Origin: Nitriliruptoraceae bacterium
GTDB lineage: Bacteria; Actinomycetota; Nitriliruptoria; Nitriliruptorales; Nitriliruptoraceae
Assembly: GCA_003565155.1 (NCBI GenBank)
Contig: PXDB01000041.1
Location: 1-64,000 of the forward strand
Direction: 5' to 3'
Length of the DNA: 64,000 nt
Shown here: positions 25,087 through 37,583 of the stretch, piece after piece
Numbering within the stretch: the first letter of the stretch is position 1
How the letters are laid out: each line of letters begins with the position of its first letter
Notes under the pieces: generated by a model
Told to the model about the DNA's origin: nothing
The model's database searches: none
The model's input: the letters and a program-made list of their open reading frames with translations, nothing else
Made by a program: the position numbers and the translations under genes

Positions 25087-26097
25087 GTGACGCGCGTGTT
25101 CTCCGGTATGCAGCCTTCGGGTGACCCCCATCTCGGCAACCTGCTGGGGGCCTGGGTCAACTGGGTGTCGATGCAGCAGGACCGCGAGTGCGTCTACTGC
25201 GTGGTGGATCTGCACGCCATCACCAGCCCCACCGAGCACGATCCGGCCTCCCTGGCGGAGCGCACCGTCGGGCTGGCCACGGGGATGCTCGCGGTCGGCG
25301 TCGACCCGCAGCGCTCCATCCTCTTCGTGCAGTCGCACCTGCCCGAGCACGCGGAGTGCACCTGGCTGTTCAACTGCGTGGCCGGGTTCGGGGAGCTGCG
25401 CAAGATGCCGCAGTTCAAGGAGAAGTCCGCCGGCAAGGGGGACTCGGTCAGCGTCGGGCTGTTCGACTACCCCGTCCTGCAGGCCGCCGACATCCTGCTG
25501 TACCACGCCGACGAGGTCCCGGTCGGCGACGACCAGCGCCATCACATCGAGCTGGCGCGTGACATCGGGCAGCGGTTCAACCACCGCTACGCCGCGCCGG
25601 AGGACCCGGTGTTCCCCCTGCCGAAGGCCGTCCACCCGCCGGCTGCCGCCCGCGTCATGGACCTGCAGGAGCCCACGGTCAAGATGTCGAAGTCGGCGTC
25701 GAGCGAGAAGGGCATCATCTCCGTCCTCGACGAGCCCAAGCGCATCGAGAAGAAGATCAAGAGCGCGGTCACCGACTCCGCCGGCGACATCCGGCACGAC
25801 CGTGAAGGCAAGCCGGGGGTGTCGAACCTGCTGGAGATCCTCGCCGCGGCAACGGGCCGTCAGGTGGCGAGCCTGGCCAGTGAGTACGACGGGGGCGGCT
25901 ACGGCGCGTTCAAGCTCGCCGTGGCCGAGGCGGTCATCGAGCTGCTGCGCCCCATCCAGGCCCGTTACGCCGAGCTGGCGGCGGATCCCGGCGAGGTGCA
26001 CCGCGTCCTCGAGGACGGCGCGGACCGGGCGCGTGCGGTGGCCGTGCCCACCCTCGAGCGGGCGAAGGCGGCGATGGGCCTGCTGCCGCCGCGCTGA
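25087..26097 (+). CDS. trpS: tryptophanyl-tRNA synthetase
   Basis: 336-aa class I aminoacyl-tRNA synthetase charging tRNA-Trp. The ATP-binding HIGH-like motif is PSGDPHLGN (about 10-18). DLHAITSP and the Trp-binding stretch around FDYPVLQAADILLYHADEVPVGDDQ are canonical, and the KMSKS loop is present in TVKMSKSASSEKG. GTG start at 25087. It lies between a GNAT gene on the opposite strand and sdhC. Confidence 0.96.
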   Translation: MTRVFSGMQPSGDPHLGNLLGAWVNWVSMQQDRECVYCVVDLHAITSPTEHDPASLAERTVGLATGMLAVGVDPQRSILFVQSHLPEHAECTWLFNCVAGFGELRKMPQFKEKSAGKGDSVSVGLFDYPVLQAADILLYHADEVPVGDDQRHHIELARDIGQRFNHRYAAPEDPVFPLPKAVHPPAAARVMDLQEPTVKMSKSASSEKGIISVLDEPKRIEKKIKSAVTDSAGDIRHDREGKPGVSNLLEILAAATGRQVASLASEYDGGGYGAFKLAVAEAVIELLRPIQARYAELAADPGEVHRVLEDGADRARAVAVPTLERAKAAMGLLPPR

Positions 26098-26119
26098 CGG
26101 AGCGTTCGGGGGGCGCTGC

Positions 26120-26125
26120 TACCCT
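26120..26125 (+). promoter_or_regulatory. candidate -10 box (TACCCT) for the sdh operon
   Basis: TACCCT in CGCTGCTACCCTCGG, about 100 nt upstream of sdhC. No -35 is evident. Confidence 0.35.
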
Positions 26126-26226
26126 CGGTGGCCAGGGTCCGAACGTCCACATACAGCCGGGAGCGGCCCGCGGCGACGGTGCCAGGCACCGCCTCCTCGG
26201 ACCACCTCGAGGAAGTGGGAGTCCAG

Positions 26227-26940
26227 ATGGCAGCAACCGCGCCGGAGCGATCGAAGCGCAGCCCCTTCATCGTGGAGCTCTACCGCTCCGCGCTCGGCAA
26301 GAAGTACGTGATGGCCATCACCGGCATCGTCGGTCTCGGCTACGTGCTCGCCCACATGATCGGCAACCTCAAGCTCTACCAGAGCGCGGAGGACTTCAAC
26401 CTCTACGCTGAGACGCTGCGGGAGCTGCTCTACCCGATCGCGCCCGAGGGGCTGGTGCTCAACCTGCTGCGCGGGGTGCTGATCCTGGCGCTCGTCGGCC
26501 ACGTGGTCGCCGCGGCACAGCTGACGGCGATGAACCGCCGCGCCCGCCCGGAGAGCTACCGCTCCAAGCGCGACTACGTCGCCGCCGACTTCGCCGCCCG
26601 CACGATGCGCTGGACCGGCGTGATCGTGCTGCTGTTCCTCTTCTACCACCTCGCCGACCTGACCTGGGCGGTGACCCCGCTGCACGAAGCCGGCGACACG
26701 GTCTACGACCGCGTCCTCAACAGCTTCAACAACCCTGCCAGCGCCGGCTTCTACATCCTGGCCAACCTGGCGCTCGGCTTCCACCTCTATCACGGGGTGT
26801 GGAGCCTGTTCCAGTCGATGGGATGGAACAACCGGCGCTTCAACCACTGGCGGCGCACCCTGGCGGTCGCCTTCACCGTGGTGGTCATCGGCGGCAACCT
26901 GTCCTTCGTGATCGCCGTGCTCACGGGCGTGATCAGCTGA
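26227..26940 (+). CDS. sdhC: succinate dehydrogenase cytochrome b subunit
   Basis: 237-aa membrane anchor of the type B (Bacillus-like) succinate:menaquinone oxidoreductase, with five predicted helices in one polypeptide and no separate SdhD. Candidate heme-ligand histidines occur in [22 protein letters not shown] and GFHLYHG. The ATG at 26227 follows GGGAG. An upstream in-frame start at 26128 would add 33 residues with no match to the family. First gene of sdhC-sdhA-sdhB. Confidence 0.92.
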   Translation: MAATAPERSKRSPFIVELYRSALGKKYVMAITGIVGLGYVLAHMIGNLKLYQSAEDFNLYAETLRELLYPIAPEGLVLNLLRGVLILALVGHVVAAAQLTAMNRRARPESYRSKRDYVAADFAARTMRWTGVIVLLFLFYHLADLTWAVTPLHEAGDTVYDRVLNSFNNPASAGFYILANLALGFHLYHGVWSLFQSMGWNNRRFNHWRRTLAVAFTVVVIGGNLSFVIAVLTGVIS

Positions 26941-27041
26941 CCGATGCGGCCCCGTCGGGCGGCCCGCACAGGCCGCTGGCGTGCCATCGTCCACCCGTCC
27001 TCGACGGTACGAACCTTCGCACACCCGCAACGGAGCAGACG

Positions 27042-28961
<1,920 letters not shown>

Positions 28962-29016
28962 CGACGCCGCCCGCACCGACGCACGGGGATGCTCCCGCGC
29001 ACGGAGGACCGACACC

Positions 29017-29769
29017 GTGAACCTGACCCTCAGAGTGTGGCGACAGGCCGGCCCGGACGCCCCCGGCCGGTTCGAGACCTACGAGGCCAGAGACGTCAGC
29101 CCCGACTCCTCCTTCCTGGAGATGCTCGATCTGGTCAACGAGGACCTGATCGCCCAGGGCGAGGTCCCCATCGAGTTCATGCACGACTGCCGTGAGGGCA
29201 TCTGCGGGACCTGCGGGATGATGATCAACGGCCAGGCCCACGGCCCCCAGGCCCTGACCGCCACCTGCCAGCTGCACATGCGCACCTTCAGCGACGGCGA
29301 CGAGATCGTCCTGGAGCCGTGGCGGGCGACCGGGTTCCCCATCATCAAGGATCTGGTCGTCGACCGCTCCGCGTTCGACCGGATCATCGAGTCGGGCGGT
29401 TACGTCACGGTCGACACCAACTCCGCGCCGGACGCCAACCTCATCCCGATCCCCAAGGAGACCGCGGACCTGGCGATGGACGCGGCTGCCTGCATCGGGT
29501 GCGGTGCCTGCGTGGCGGCGTGCCCGAACGGCGCCGCGCAGCTGTTCACCTCAGCCAAGGTGGCGCAGCTGAACATGCTGCCCCAGGGCCAGGCGGAGCG
29601 CTACGACCGTGCGGAGCACATGGTCGAGGTCATGGAGGAGCACTTCGGTTCCTGCACCAACATGGGGGAGTGCGAGGCCGCCTGCCCCAAGGGCATCTCC
29701 ATCGACTTCATCGCGATGATGAACAAGGACTACCGCAAGGCCAAGTTCCGCGGGCGCCGCTCGGCCTGA
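29017..29769 (+). CDS. sdhB: succinate dehydrogenase iron-sulfur subunit
   Basis: 250-aa subunit carrying three iron-sulfur clusters. The [2Fe-2S] ferredoxin domain has [12 protein letters not shown] and a later Cys in TATCQLHM. The C-terminal domain has [14 protein letters not shown] and [14 protein letters not shown] for the [4Fe-4S] and [3Fe-4S] clusters. GTG start at 29017, 55 bp after sdhA. A perfect 12-bp stem terminator follows within 20 bp of the stop. Confidence 0.96.
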   Translation: MNLTLRVWRQAGPDAPGRFETYEARDVSPDSSFLEMLDLVNEDLIAQGEVPIEFMHDCREGICGTCGMMINGQAHGPQALTATCQLHMRTFSDGDEIVLEPWRATGFPIIKDLVVDRSAFDRIIESGGYVTVDTNSAPDANLIPIPKETADLAMDAAACIGCGACVAACPNGAAQLFTSAKVAQLNMLPQGQAERYDRAEHMVEVMEEHFGSCTNMGECEAACPKGISIDFIAMMNKDYRKAKFRGRRSA

Positions 29770-29787
29770 GCGTCCGCGATTTCGGCC

Positions 29788-29820
29788 CGCCGACCCGGGG
29801 ACGTCCGGCCCGGGTCGGCG
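29788..29820 (+). terminator. strong hairpin terminator after sdhB
   Basis: CGCCGACCCGGG (29788-29799) and CCCGGGTCGGCG (29809-29820) form a perfect 12-bp GC stem with a 9-nt loop, 18 bp after the sdhB stop. There is no T-run, as is common in GC-rich actinobacteria. Confidence 0.75.
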
Positions 29821-29833
29821 TCCGCCGTCCGCC

Positions 29834-29839
29834 TAAGCT
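29834..29839 (+). promoter_or_regulatory. candidate -10 box (TAAGCT) for the mutase gene
   Basis: TAAGCT in CCGCCTAAGCTGCAG, 24 nt before the mutase ATG and just after the sdhB terminator, so a new transcript probably starts here. Confidence 0.4.
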
Positions 29840-29863
29840 GCAGCGCACAGCCGGCGGAGCGAG

Positions 29864-31452
<1,589 letters not shown>

Positions 31453-31456
<4 letters not shown>

Positions 31457-31902
31457 CGGTCGGCGGAGGTGGGCTGCGGGTCGGTCCCGGGTGCCGGGTC
31501 CGCCTCGGGTACCGGGTCCGCCTCGGGTACCGGGTCCGCCTCCAGCCGCTGACCCATGGTCTGCGCGACCGCCAGCAGCCCCGAGGCCGGACGGATCATC
31601 ACCCGGAACCGGATGATGCGGCCCTCCTCATCCAGGGTCAGATGGTCGAGCCCCTCCACCTCCTTGTCGCCGACCCGCGCGGTGAAGACCAGCGCCACGC
31701 TGTCCCTACCGTGCAGCTCGTCGATGTAGGTCAGCCCCTCGAGGGTCGCCTTGGCGTGGTGGAGCAGGTGGGCGACGGCGGCACGGCCGTGGTAGGGCCG
31801 GAACACCGCAGGGGAGCGGAACTCCACCTCGTCGTGCAGCAGCGCGAGGATGGCCGCCTCGTCATCGGCCTCCACGGCGGTGCGGAAGGGGTGTGGCTCC
31901 AC
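31453..31902 (-). CDS. SnoaL/NTF2-like fold protein with repeat tail
   Basis: 149 aa. Residues 1-115 fit a small cone-shaped NTF2-like domain: [26 protein letters not shown] at the start (a common SnoaL opening), [14 protein letters not shown], and final strands [16 protein letters not shown]. The C-terminal tail holds three PEADPV-type hexapeptides from an 18-bp DNA repeat. The function is not predictable; such folds serve as small enzymes or binding proteins. GTG start at 31902. Its TAG overlaps the convergent mutase TAG. Confidence 0.72.
31489..31542 (-). repeat. 18-bp in-frame tandem repeat in the SnoaL-like gene tail
   Basis: Three copies (31489-31506, 31507-31524, 31525-31542) of GGGTACCGGGTCCGCCTC. 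The first copy differs by one base (G for A). They encode the repeated tail EADPVP on the minus strand. Confidence 0.95.
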
Positions 31903-32032
31903 GGGGCGCTCCTGACCTCACGACCACCTGCGCGACCGTAGCCGCCGGGGTCCCGCGGTACGGTGCTGGGCGGGACAGCTCTGGTCGACGTCCCCACCGA
32001 CGCACCCGACCCTTGGCAGGGAGGCCGGCACC

Positions 32033-33439
32033 GTGGCGCAGCGGATCGTGATCCTCGGCGGTGGCCCCGCGGGCTACGAGGCCGCCCTGGTCGCCGACGA
32101 GCTCGGCGCCGAGGTCACCATCGTGGCCGACGAGGGCCTCGGCGGTGCCAGCGTGCTGTGGGACTGCGTGCCCTCCAAGGCGCTCATCGTCGCCTCGGAG
32201 GCGATGGAGTGGGTCCACACCGCGGATGCCCTCGGGGTCCACATCGCCGGCCTCGACGAGGTGGACCGCACCGTGGTGGACTTCAAGCGGGTCGGCAACG
32301 GGGTGCTGGAGCTCGGCGCGAACCAGTCCCGCGACATCGAACGGCGTGTGCTGGCCGGCGACGTGGAGCTGATCCGTGGGCGCGGCCGCATCTCCGACTT
32401 CCACGAGGTCACCGCCACCCGGGACGACGGTACCGAGGTGGTGCTGCCGGCCGACTACGTGCTGGTGGCCACCGGCTCCACCGCCCGCGTGCTGCCCTTC
32501 TTCGAGCCCGACGGGGAGCGGGTGCTCGTCAGCCAGCAGGCCTACTCCCTCCCGGAGGTGCCAGAGCACCTGATCGTGGTGGGCTCCGGTGCGACGGGTG
32601 CGGAGTTCGCCCACGCCTTCCGCCGCTTCGGTGCGGAGGTCACCCTGGTGTCCTCGCGCGAGCTGATCCTGCCCACCGAGGACCCGGACGCCGCCGCGGT
32701 GATCGAGTCGGTGTTCGAGCGCCGGGGCATGACCATCCTGCGCCGGTCCCGCGCGGTGAGCTGTGAGCGGCGCGGCGACGAGGTCGTCATCGGGCTCAAG
32801 GGCGGCGGCGAGGTGGTGGGCAGCCACGTGCTGTTCACCGTCGGCCAGGTCCCCACCTCCGCCGACATCGGCCTCGAGGCGTGCGGTATCGAACCCACCG
32901 CCGGGGGCGGCATCGAGGTGGACGGGGTCGGGCGCACCAGCTGCCGCTGGGTGTACGCCGCGGGCGATGTCATCGGCCGCGTCATGCTCGCGTCGGTGGC
33001 CGCCATGCAGGGACGCACCGCGATGTGGCACGCGTTGGGCGAGGCGGTGCAGCCGATCCGCGACGACGCCATCGTCGGCACGATCTTCACCGACCCGGAG
33101 GTCGCCACCGTCGGGATGTCGCCGGAGGAGGCCACCGCGGCCGGCTACCCCGTACAGACGGCACGGTTGGACTTCCGGTCGAACCCGCGCGCCAAGATGA
33201 TCCACGGCACCGACGGGTTCGTGAAGGTCCACGCCATGGTCGGCTCCGGGACGGTGGTCGGTGGCGTGGTGGTCTCCGCCCGTGCCAGCGACCTGATCCA
33301 GCCGCTCGCGGTCGCGGTGCAGAACCGGCTCTCGGTGGCCCAGCTCGCCCAGACCCTGACCGTCTACCCCTCCATGGCCGGCTCGGTCGCGGAGTGCGCG
33401 CGGATGCTGATGGTCCGGCTCGATCCCGCGCGCCGCTGA
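32033..33439 (+). CDS. lpdA: LpdA-type flavoprotein NAD(P)H-quinone reductase
   Basis: 468-aa pyridine nucleotide-disulfide oxidoreductase fold. FAD loop IVILGGGPAGYEAALVA, NAD(P) loop LIVVGSGATGAEFAHAF, FAD-ribityl motif WVYAAGDVIGRVML and a C-terminal dimerisation domain with TVYPSMAGSVAE. The redox-active CxxxxC of lipoamide dehydrogenase is degraded: GGASVLWDCVPSK retains only the second Cys, as I recall for M. tuberculosis LpdA (Rv3303c), which reduces quinones instead of disulfides. GTG start after GGGAGG. The DsbA-type reductase starts 40 bp downstream. Confidence 0.86.
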   Translation: MAQRIVILGGGPAGYEAALVADELGAEVTIVADEGLGGASVLWDCVPSKALIVASEAMEWVHTADALGVHIAGLDEVDRTVVDFKRVGNGVLELGANQSRDIERRVLAGDVELIRGRGRISDFHEVTATRDDGTEVVLPADYVLVATGSTARVLPFFEPDGERVLVSQQAYSLPEVPEHLIVVGSGATGAEFAHAFRRFGAEVTLVSSRELILPTEDPDAAAVIESVFERRGMTILRRSRAVSCERRGDEVVIGLKGGGEVVGSHVLFTVGQVPTSADIGLEACGIEPTAGGGIEVDGVGRTSCRWVYAAGDVIGRVMLASVAAMQGRTAMWHALGEAVQPIRDDAIVGTIFTDPEVATVGMSPEEATAAGYPVQTARLDFRSNPRAKMIHGTDGFVKVHAMVGSGTVVGGVVVSARASDLIQPLAVAVQNRLSVAQLAQTLTVYPSMAGSVAECARMLMVRLDPARR

Positions 33440-33479
33440 GCTGCGAACCGCTCTCCCGCTCCCGTGACGAGGTCCTGCC

Positions 33480-34157
33480 GTGCATGACGTCGAACTGTTC
33501 GTCGATCCCGTCTGCCCCTTCTGCTGGCAGACCTCCAAGTGGCTACGGCAGGTGCAGCGGCTGGAGTCGCTGGACGTGGGCTGGCGCTTCATCTCGCTCA
33601 AGATGGTCAACGAGGAGGTGGGCTACGAGGGCCTGCCACCGAGTTACCCGGCGGTCCACGACAACGGCACCAAGCTGCTGCGGGTCCTCGCGGCTACGCG
33701 TGCGTCCGCCGGGAACGACGCCGTCGGCCTGCTCTACGCCGCCCTCGGGGAGCAGCTGTGGGAGCGTGACGCGCCCGAGCCCGGGGATCTGGGGTCGGTC
33801 CTGGAGATCCACGCCCAGCCCATCGACCCCCGACCGGCACTGGCCCGGCTCGGCCTGCCGGAGGAGCTGACCCTGGCGAAGGAGGACGATGCCTACGACG
33901 AGGTGCTGCGCGAGGAGACCGAGCTCGCCCGGTCGCGTGCGGGCCGTGACGTCGGCACCCCGATCGTGGCCTTCGACCCGCCCGACGGCCCGGCCTTCTT
34001 CGGCCCCGTCATCTCCGAGCTGCCCTCCGACGCGGATGCGATCGCCTACTACCGGGCGATCGAGCTGCTCGCCGGCTGGCCCGGCTTCGCCGAACTGAAG
34101 CGCTCGCTGCGGACGATGCCCGACGTCAAGATGCTGGCGTGGCTGCGGGAGGCGTAG
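33480..34157 (+). CDS. DsbA-family mycothiol-dependent nitroreductase-like protein
   Basis: 225-aa thioredoxin-fold protein with an inserted helical domain. The active site is CPFC (Cys12, Cys15) in DPVCPFCWQTSKWL. GTPIVAFDPP carries the cis-Pro loop, followed by AFFGPVISELP and GFAELKRSLRTMPDVK. The whole pattern resembles M. tuberculosis Rv2466c, a mycothiol-dependent reductase with CPWC. That fits the mshD gene at the start of the window. Cytoplasmic, no signal peptide. GTG start with GAGG upstream; probably co-transcribed with lpdA. Confidence 0.8.
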   Translation: MHDVELFVDPVCPFCWQTSKWLRQVQRLESLDVGWRFISLKMVNEEVGYEGLPPSYPAVHDNGTKLLRVLAATRASAGNDAVGLLYAALGEQLWERDAPEPGDLGSVLEIHAQPIDPRPALARLGLPEELTLAKEDDAYDEVLREETELARSRAGRDVGTPIVAFDPPDGPAFFGPVISELPSDADAIAYYRAIELLAGWPGFAELKRSLRTMPDVKMLAWLREA

Positions 34158-34168
34158 CGCAGCGGCGC

Positions 34169-35941
34169 TCAGGCGTCCTCGATACGCGCCAGGACGGCCC
34201 CGATCTGCACCACCTCGCCGGCGCTCACCGGCAGGGAGGTCACCACCCCGGCGCGGTGCGCCTTGACGGCGTTCTCCATCTTCATCGCCTCGAGCACCAG
34301 CAGGGTGTCGCCCTCGGCCACCGTGTCGCCCTCGGCCACGCTGACCTCGATGACGGTCCCCTGCATCGGCGCCACCAGGTCCTCGGAGGAGACCGCTGCG
34401 GCACCACCACCGGCGCTGCCGCGTCGCCGTCGTGGGGTCGGCCCGGCAGCCGCTGTCTGGCCGCCGCCCACCGGCAGGTCACCGAACACCCGCACCGACA
34501 GCCGGCGACCCGCCACCTCGACGGTCAGCTCCCGTCCGGCCGGATCCACCTCCCCCCCGTCCTCTGCGGGCGCGGTGGTCTGCGGCTCGAGGCCCGACAG
34601 GTCCCACTCCCGCTCCACCGACGCGGTCGAGTGTTCTCCGGCAGCGAACTGCGGGTGGGTCATGGCCAGGCGGTGGAAGGTCTCGGTGGTCGGCACGTGC
34701 TCGATGATGAGCTCGTCGAGCGCGCGGGACATCCGGGCACGCGCCGCGTCCCGGTCGGGGGCCCACACGATCAGCTTGCCGATCATCGAGTCGTAGTCGC
34801 GGGGCACGGTGTAACCGGGGCGGGCACCGGTGTCGAAGCGCACCCACGGGCCGAGCGGCGCGACGAACTCGCCGATGGTGCCGGGGGTGGGGACGAAGCC
34901 CGCGGCGGGTTCCTCTGCGTTGATCCGGGCCTCGATGGCGTGGCCGCGCAGGACCACATCCTCCTGGGTGAGCCCCATCCCGTCACCGGAGGCGATCCGC
35001 AGTTGCGCCTGGGCGAGGTCCACCCCGGTCACCAGCTCGGTGACCGGGTGCTCCACCTGCAGACGGGTGTTCATCTCCAGGAAGTAGAAGGTCTCCCCGT
35101 CCTCGTCGAGGAGGAACTCGCACGTGCCGGCGTTGGTGTAGCCCATCTCCTTCGCCACCCGCACCGCCGCCTCGCCCATGGCTGTGCGCACCGCCTCGGT
35201 GACGCCGGGCGCCGGTGCCTCCTCGACCAGCTTCTGGTGGCGGCGCTGCAGGGAGCAGTCCCGCTCGCCCAGGTAGATGGTGTGCCCGTCGAGGTCGGCC
35301 AGCACCTGGATCTCGACGTGGCGGGGCCGCTCGAGGTAACGCTCCAGATAGCACTCACCCCGGCCGAAGGCGGCCTCCGACTCGCGTCGGGCGGCGATCA
35401 GGGCGTCGCGCATCTCCTCACGGCCACGGACCACCTTCATGCCCCGGCCGCCGCCGCCGAACATGGCCTTGACCGCGACGGGGTAGCCGTACTCCTCCCC
35501 GAAGGCCACGGCCTCATCGGGATCGTCGGTGGGTTCCCGCGTGCCCGGTACCACCGGTACCCCGGCCGCGTCGGCGACGGCCCGGGCGGAGAGCTTGTCG
35601 CCCATCGCCGCGATGGCCTGCGCTGGCGGGCCGATGAAGACCAGACCGGCGTCGGCGACGGCCTGGGCGAAGTCGGCGTTCTCCGACAGGAACCCGTAGC
35701 CGGGGTGGATCGCGTCGACGCCTGCGCGCCGGGCGACGTCGATCACCTTGTCGACCGCGAGGTAGGACTCGCTGGCGGGTGCCGCCCCGAGGAGGAACGC
35801 GTCGTCCATAGCCGCGACGTGGGGTGCGTCGCGGTCGATCTCCGAGTACACCCCCACGGCGCGCACGCCGAGCTCCCGGCAGGCACGGGCGATGCGGATC
35901 GCGATCTCCCCGCGGTTCGCGATGAGCACGGCGTCGAACAT
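34169..35941 (-). CDS. accA: acyl-CoA carboxylase alpha subunit (biotin carboxylase + BCCP)
   Basis: 590-aa actinobacterial-type alpha subunit. The biotin carboxylase part (1-about 445) has ANRGEIAIRIARACRELG, GYGFLSENADFAQA, the ATP loop FGGGGRGMKVV, RDCSLQRRHQKLVEEAPAP and EMNTRLQVEHPVTE. A Gly/Ala/Arg-rich linker precedes the biotin carrier domain (about 520-590), with biotinyl Lys554 in EAMKMEN. It carboxylates the carrier for acetyl-, propionyl- or other acyl-CoA with the beta and epsilon subunits encoded at 37.3-39.1 kb. The birA gene at 39.3 kb would biotinylate it. Confidence 0.93.
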   Translation of the reverse strand: MFDAVLIANRGEIAIRIARACRELGVRAVGVYSEIDRDAPHVAAMDDAFLLGAAPASESYLAVDKVIDVARRAGVDAIHPGYGFLSENADFAQAVADAGLVFIGPPAQAIAAMGDKLSARAVADAAGVPVVPGTREPTDDPDEAVAFGEEYGYPVAVKAMFGGGGRGMKVVRGREEMRDALIAARRESEAAFGRGECYLERYLERPRHVEIQVLADLDGHTIYLGERDCSLQRRHQKLVEEAPAPGVTEAVRTAMGEAAVRVAKEMGYTNAGTCEFLLDEDGETFYFLEMNTRLQVEHPVTELVTGVDLAQAQLRIASGDGMGLTQEDVVLRGHAIEARINAEEPAAGFVPTPGTIGEFVAPLGPWVRFDTGARPGYTVPRDYDSMIGKLIVWAPDRDAARARMSRALDELIIEHVPTTETFHRLAMTHPQFAAGEHSTASVEREWDLSGLEPQTTAPAEDGGEVDPAGRELTVEVAGRRLSVRVFGDLPVGGGQTAAAGPTPRRRRGSAGGGAAAVSSEDLVAPMQGTVIEVSVAEGDTVAEGDTLLVLEAMKMENAVKAHRAGVVTSLPVSAGEVVQIGAVLARIEDA

Positions 35942-36082
35942 GCGGCGACCTCCCTCGCGGTGCCGCGCCCGGCACCTCCACGAGCCAGCAGCCTAGTGAC
36001 GGGCGCGCCCGGAACGTCGCTCGGTGCGCACGTCGCCACCCCGACGGACGCCGTCGATGCCGGTGCGCGCGAGCGGGGGAGA

Positions 36083-36088
36083 TATGCT
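36083..36088 (+). promoter_or_regulatory. candidate -10 box (TATGCT) for the first cupredoxin gene
   Basis: TATGCT in GGGGGAGATATGCTGAG, about 57 nt before the chosen start. It is nearer the classical -10 than most boxes in this window; no clear -35. Confidence 0.4.
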
Positions 36089-36144
36089 GAGTTGACCACT
36101 ACAGGTGGTTGCCGTCCCAGGAGTCCCAGGAGGCTGCCCGCTCG

Positions 36145-36540
36145 GTGAGAGGCGACATCCGCCCCGGTTCCCGGCCCGCAGGGGTCCTGCTCCTGGTGCT
36201 GCTCGCCCTGGGCGTGGTGTTGGCGGCGTGCGGCGAGGACGCTGCCGACGGCGACGTGCGCGCCGCGGAGGACGGTGTCCTGCGGATCGTCGGCCAGGAC
36301 GACCTGCGCTGGGACGTGGAGCGGCTGACCGCCCCCGCGGGCGAGATCACCTTCGAACTGGTCTGCGAGGACGCGGTCAACCACAACATCGTGATCGACG
36401 AGCTCGACGAGGAGGTCGCCTTCTGCGGCCCGGGTGCAACCGACACCGGCACCATCGAGCTGGACACCGGCACCTACACCTACGTGTGCACGATCCCCGG
36501 CCATGAGGCGACGATGCGGGGTGAGCTGGTCGTGGAGTGA
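36145..36540 (+). CDS. cupredoxin-domain lipoprotein
   Basis: 131-aa lipoprotein predicted to bind one type 1 copper outside the membrane. A hydrophobic N-terminus ends in LAAC, and the mature beta-sandwich follows. Copper ligands are visible: His in AVNHNIVI and the closing loop YVCTIPGHEATM, giving Cys, His and Met with plastocyanin/azurin spacing. The redox partner is unknown; small electron carrier or copper chaperone are possible roles. I chose GTG 36145 with AGGAGG 11 nt upstream. A TTG at 36109 gives 143 aa. A second cupredoxin lipoprotein follows within 175 bp. Confidence 0.8.
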   Translation: MRGDIRPGSRPAGVLLLVLLALGVVLAACGEDAADGDVRAAEDGVLRIVGQDDLRWDVERLTAPAGEITFELVCEDAVNHNIVIDELDEEVAFCGPGATDTGTIELDTGTYTYVCTIPGHEATMRGELVVE

Positions 36541-36610
36541 GCCACCCCGGGGCGGGTTCAGGGCCGCTCGGGCCGACCCGCACGGTTACCGGGGGCCGAA
36601 CGGCTCCCGC

Positions 36611-36616
36611 TACCCT
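36611..36616 (+). promoter_or_regulatory. candidate -10 box (TACCCT) for the second cupredoxin gene
   Basis: TACCCT in CTCCCGCTACCCTTCAC, 98 nt before the chosen start. No -35 is evident. Confidence 0.35.
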
Positions 36617-36714
36617 TCACCCGGTCCGCCGCCAGGGCCTGTAGGCCCCAGAGCCGGCGTTCTCCGGTGCGTGTCCTCGCCCCCAGATCCCGACCTGAAC
36701 CGCAGGAGCCCGTC

Positions 36715-37242
36715 GTGCGCCGCCTGAGCCTTGGAACCGCCCTGCTCGCCTTCGCCGCGCTGCTCGCCGGCTGCTCGAGCGTGCCCGAGGGTGCCGCGGA
36801 TGCGCAGGCACTGGTGTGCCCGCCGGGGGAGGAAGGCTGCGACGAGGTCCTGCCCATCGGCCCCGGTGGTGAGGTCGAGGTCGAGATGGGCAACTTCTTC
36901 TTCAACGTCACCGACGGCATCGCCGTGACCGGTTCGGTCGAGGTCACCGCGGTCAACATCAGCGACGCCTACCACAACATCGAGATCCTCGGTGCGGCCG
37001 ACGGCAGCTTCCTCGGCGGCGCCGACGGGGAGGCCTTCGTCGGCGCGGACGGCTTCGAGACCGACACCGGCACCGTCGAACTCTTCCCTGGTGAGTGGTT
37101 GATGGTGTGCAACGTCCCCGGGCACCGCGCCGCGGGGATGGAGCTCCCGCTGACGGTCTACGCCAGCGAGGAGGAGGCGGAGCTCGCCATCGAGGCCGGC
37201 GAGACCGACGTCGACCGCGACCGCGAGAACCCCAACACCTGA
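36715..37242 (+). CDS. second cupredoxin-domain lipoprotein
   Basis: 175-aa lipoprotein with lipobox LLAGC (Cys20) and a plastocyanin-like fold. Ligand candidates are His in AYHNIEIL and the loop MVCNVPGHRAAGMELP (Cys, His, Met; one residue more between His and Met than in the upstream protein). It has extra N-terminal CPPGEEGCDE with two Cys and an acidic C-terminal extension (about 155-175). GTG 36715 has AGGAG 7 nt upstream. It is probably a diverged duplicate of the preceding gene, with a different copper-site geometry. Confidence 0.8.
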   Translation: MRRLSLGTALLAFAALLAGCSSVPEGAADAQALVCPPGEEGCDEVLPIGPGGEVEVEMGNFFFNVTDGIAVTGSVEVTAVNISDAYHNIEILGAADGSFLGGADGEAFVGADGFETDTGTVELFPGEWLMVCNVPGHRAAGMELPLTVYASEEEAELAIEAGETDVDRDRENPNT

Positions 37243-37255
37243 CCGCGTGACGTCG

Positions 37256-37287
37256 CGTGCCCCGGTCCGCCCGCAGACCGGGGCACG
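37256..37287. terminator. bidirectional hairpin terminator
   Basis: CGTGCCCCGGTC (37256-37267) and GACCGGGGCACG (37276-37287) form a perfect 12-bp stem with an 8-nt loop, between the convergent cupredoxin and accE genes. It can serve both strands. Confidence 0.75.
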
Positions 37288-37304
37288 GTGGCCCTGTGCG
37301 TGGA

Positions 37305-37583
37305 TCAGCGCGCCTCGGCCTGGGTGAGTTCCGCGGGTGTGCGCAGCCGGCGTGGGCTGCTCGCCTCCTGCAGACCGGCACGGCGCCACGCGGGCGCGCC
37401 CGCCGGCGCGGTAGGCGGCCCGCCAGCGGAGAGCAGCGCGTGCACCGCGACGCTGACCGCCGCCACCTCGACGTCGCTGACGCCATCCTGCGCGATCTGC
37501 AGCACCAGCCCGTCGGCTGTCGGGCGCTCCCTGGTGTCGGGTGCTCCGGGGGCGTCGGCCGGCATGCGCTCCACCGCGCTCAC
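37305..37583 (-). CDS. accE: acyl-CoA carboxylase epsilon subunit
   Basis: 92-aa small subunit that stabilises actinobacterial alpha-beta carboxylase complexes. Identification rests on its place directly after the beta subunit gene with a GTGA overlap, its size and a conserved-type segment [25 protein letters not shown] (about 25-50), where epsilon subunits carry a short strand and a helix that pack on the beta subunit. The remainder is Pro/Ala-rich and low in complexity. Family identity is inferred from context more than from sequence. Confidence 0.68.
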   Translation of the reverse strand: MSAVERMPADAPGAPDTRERPTADGLVLQIAQDGVSDVEVAAVSVAVHALLSAGGPPTAPAGAPAWRRAGLQEASSPRRLRTPAELTQAEAR

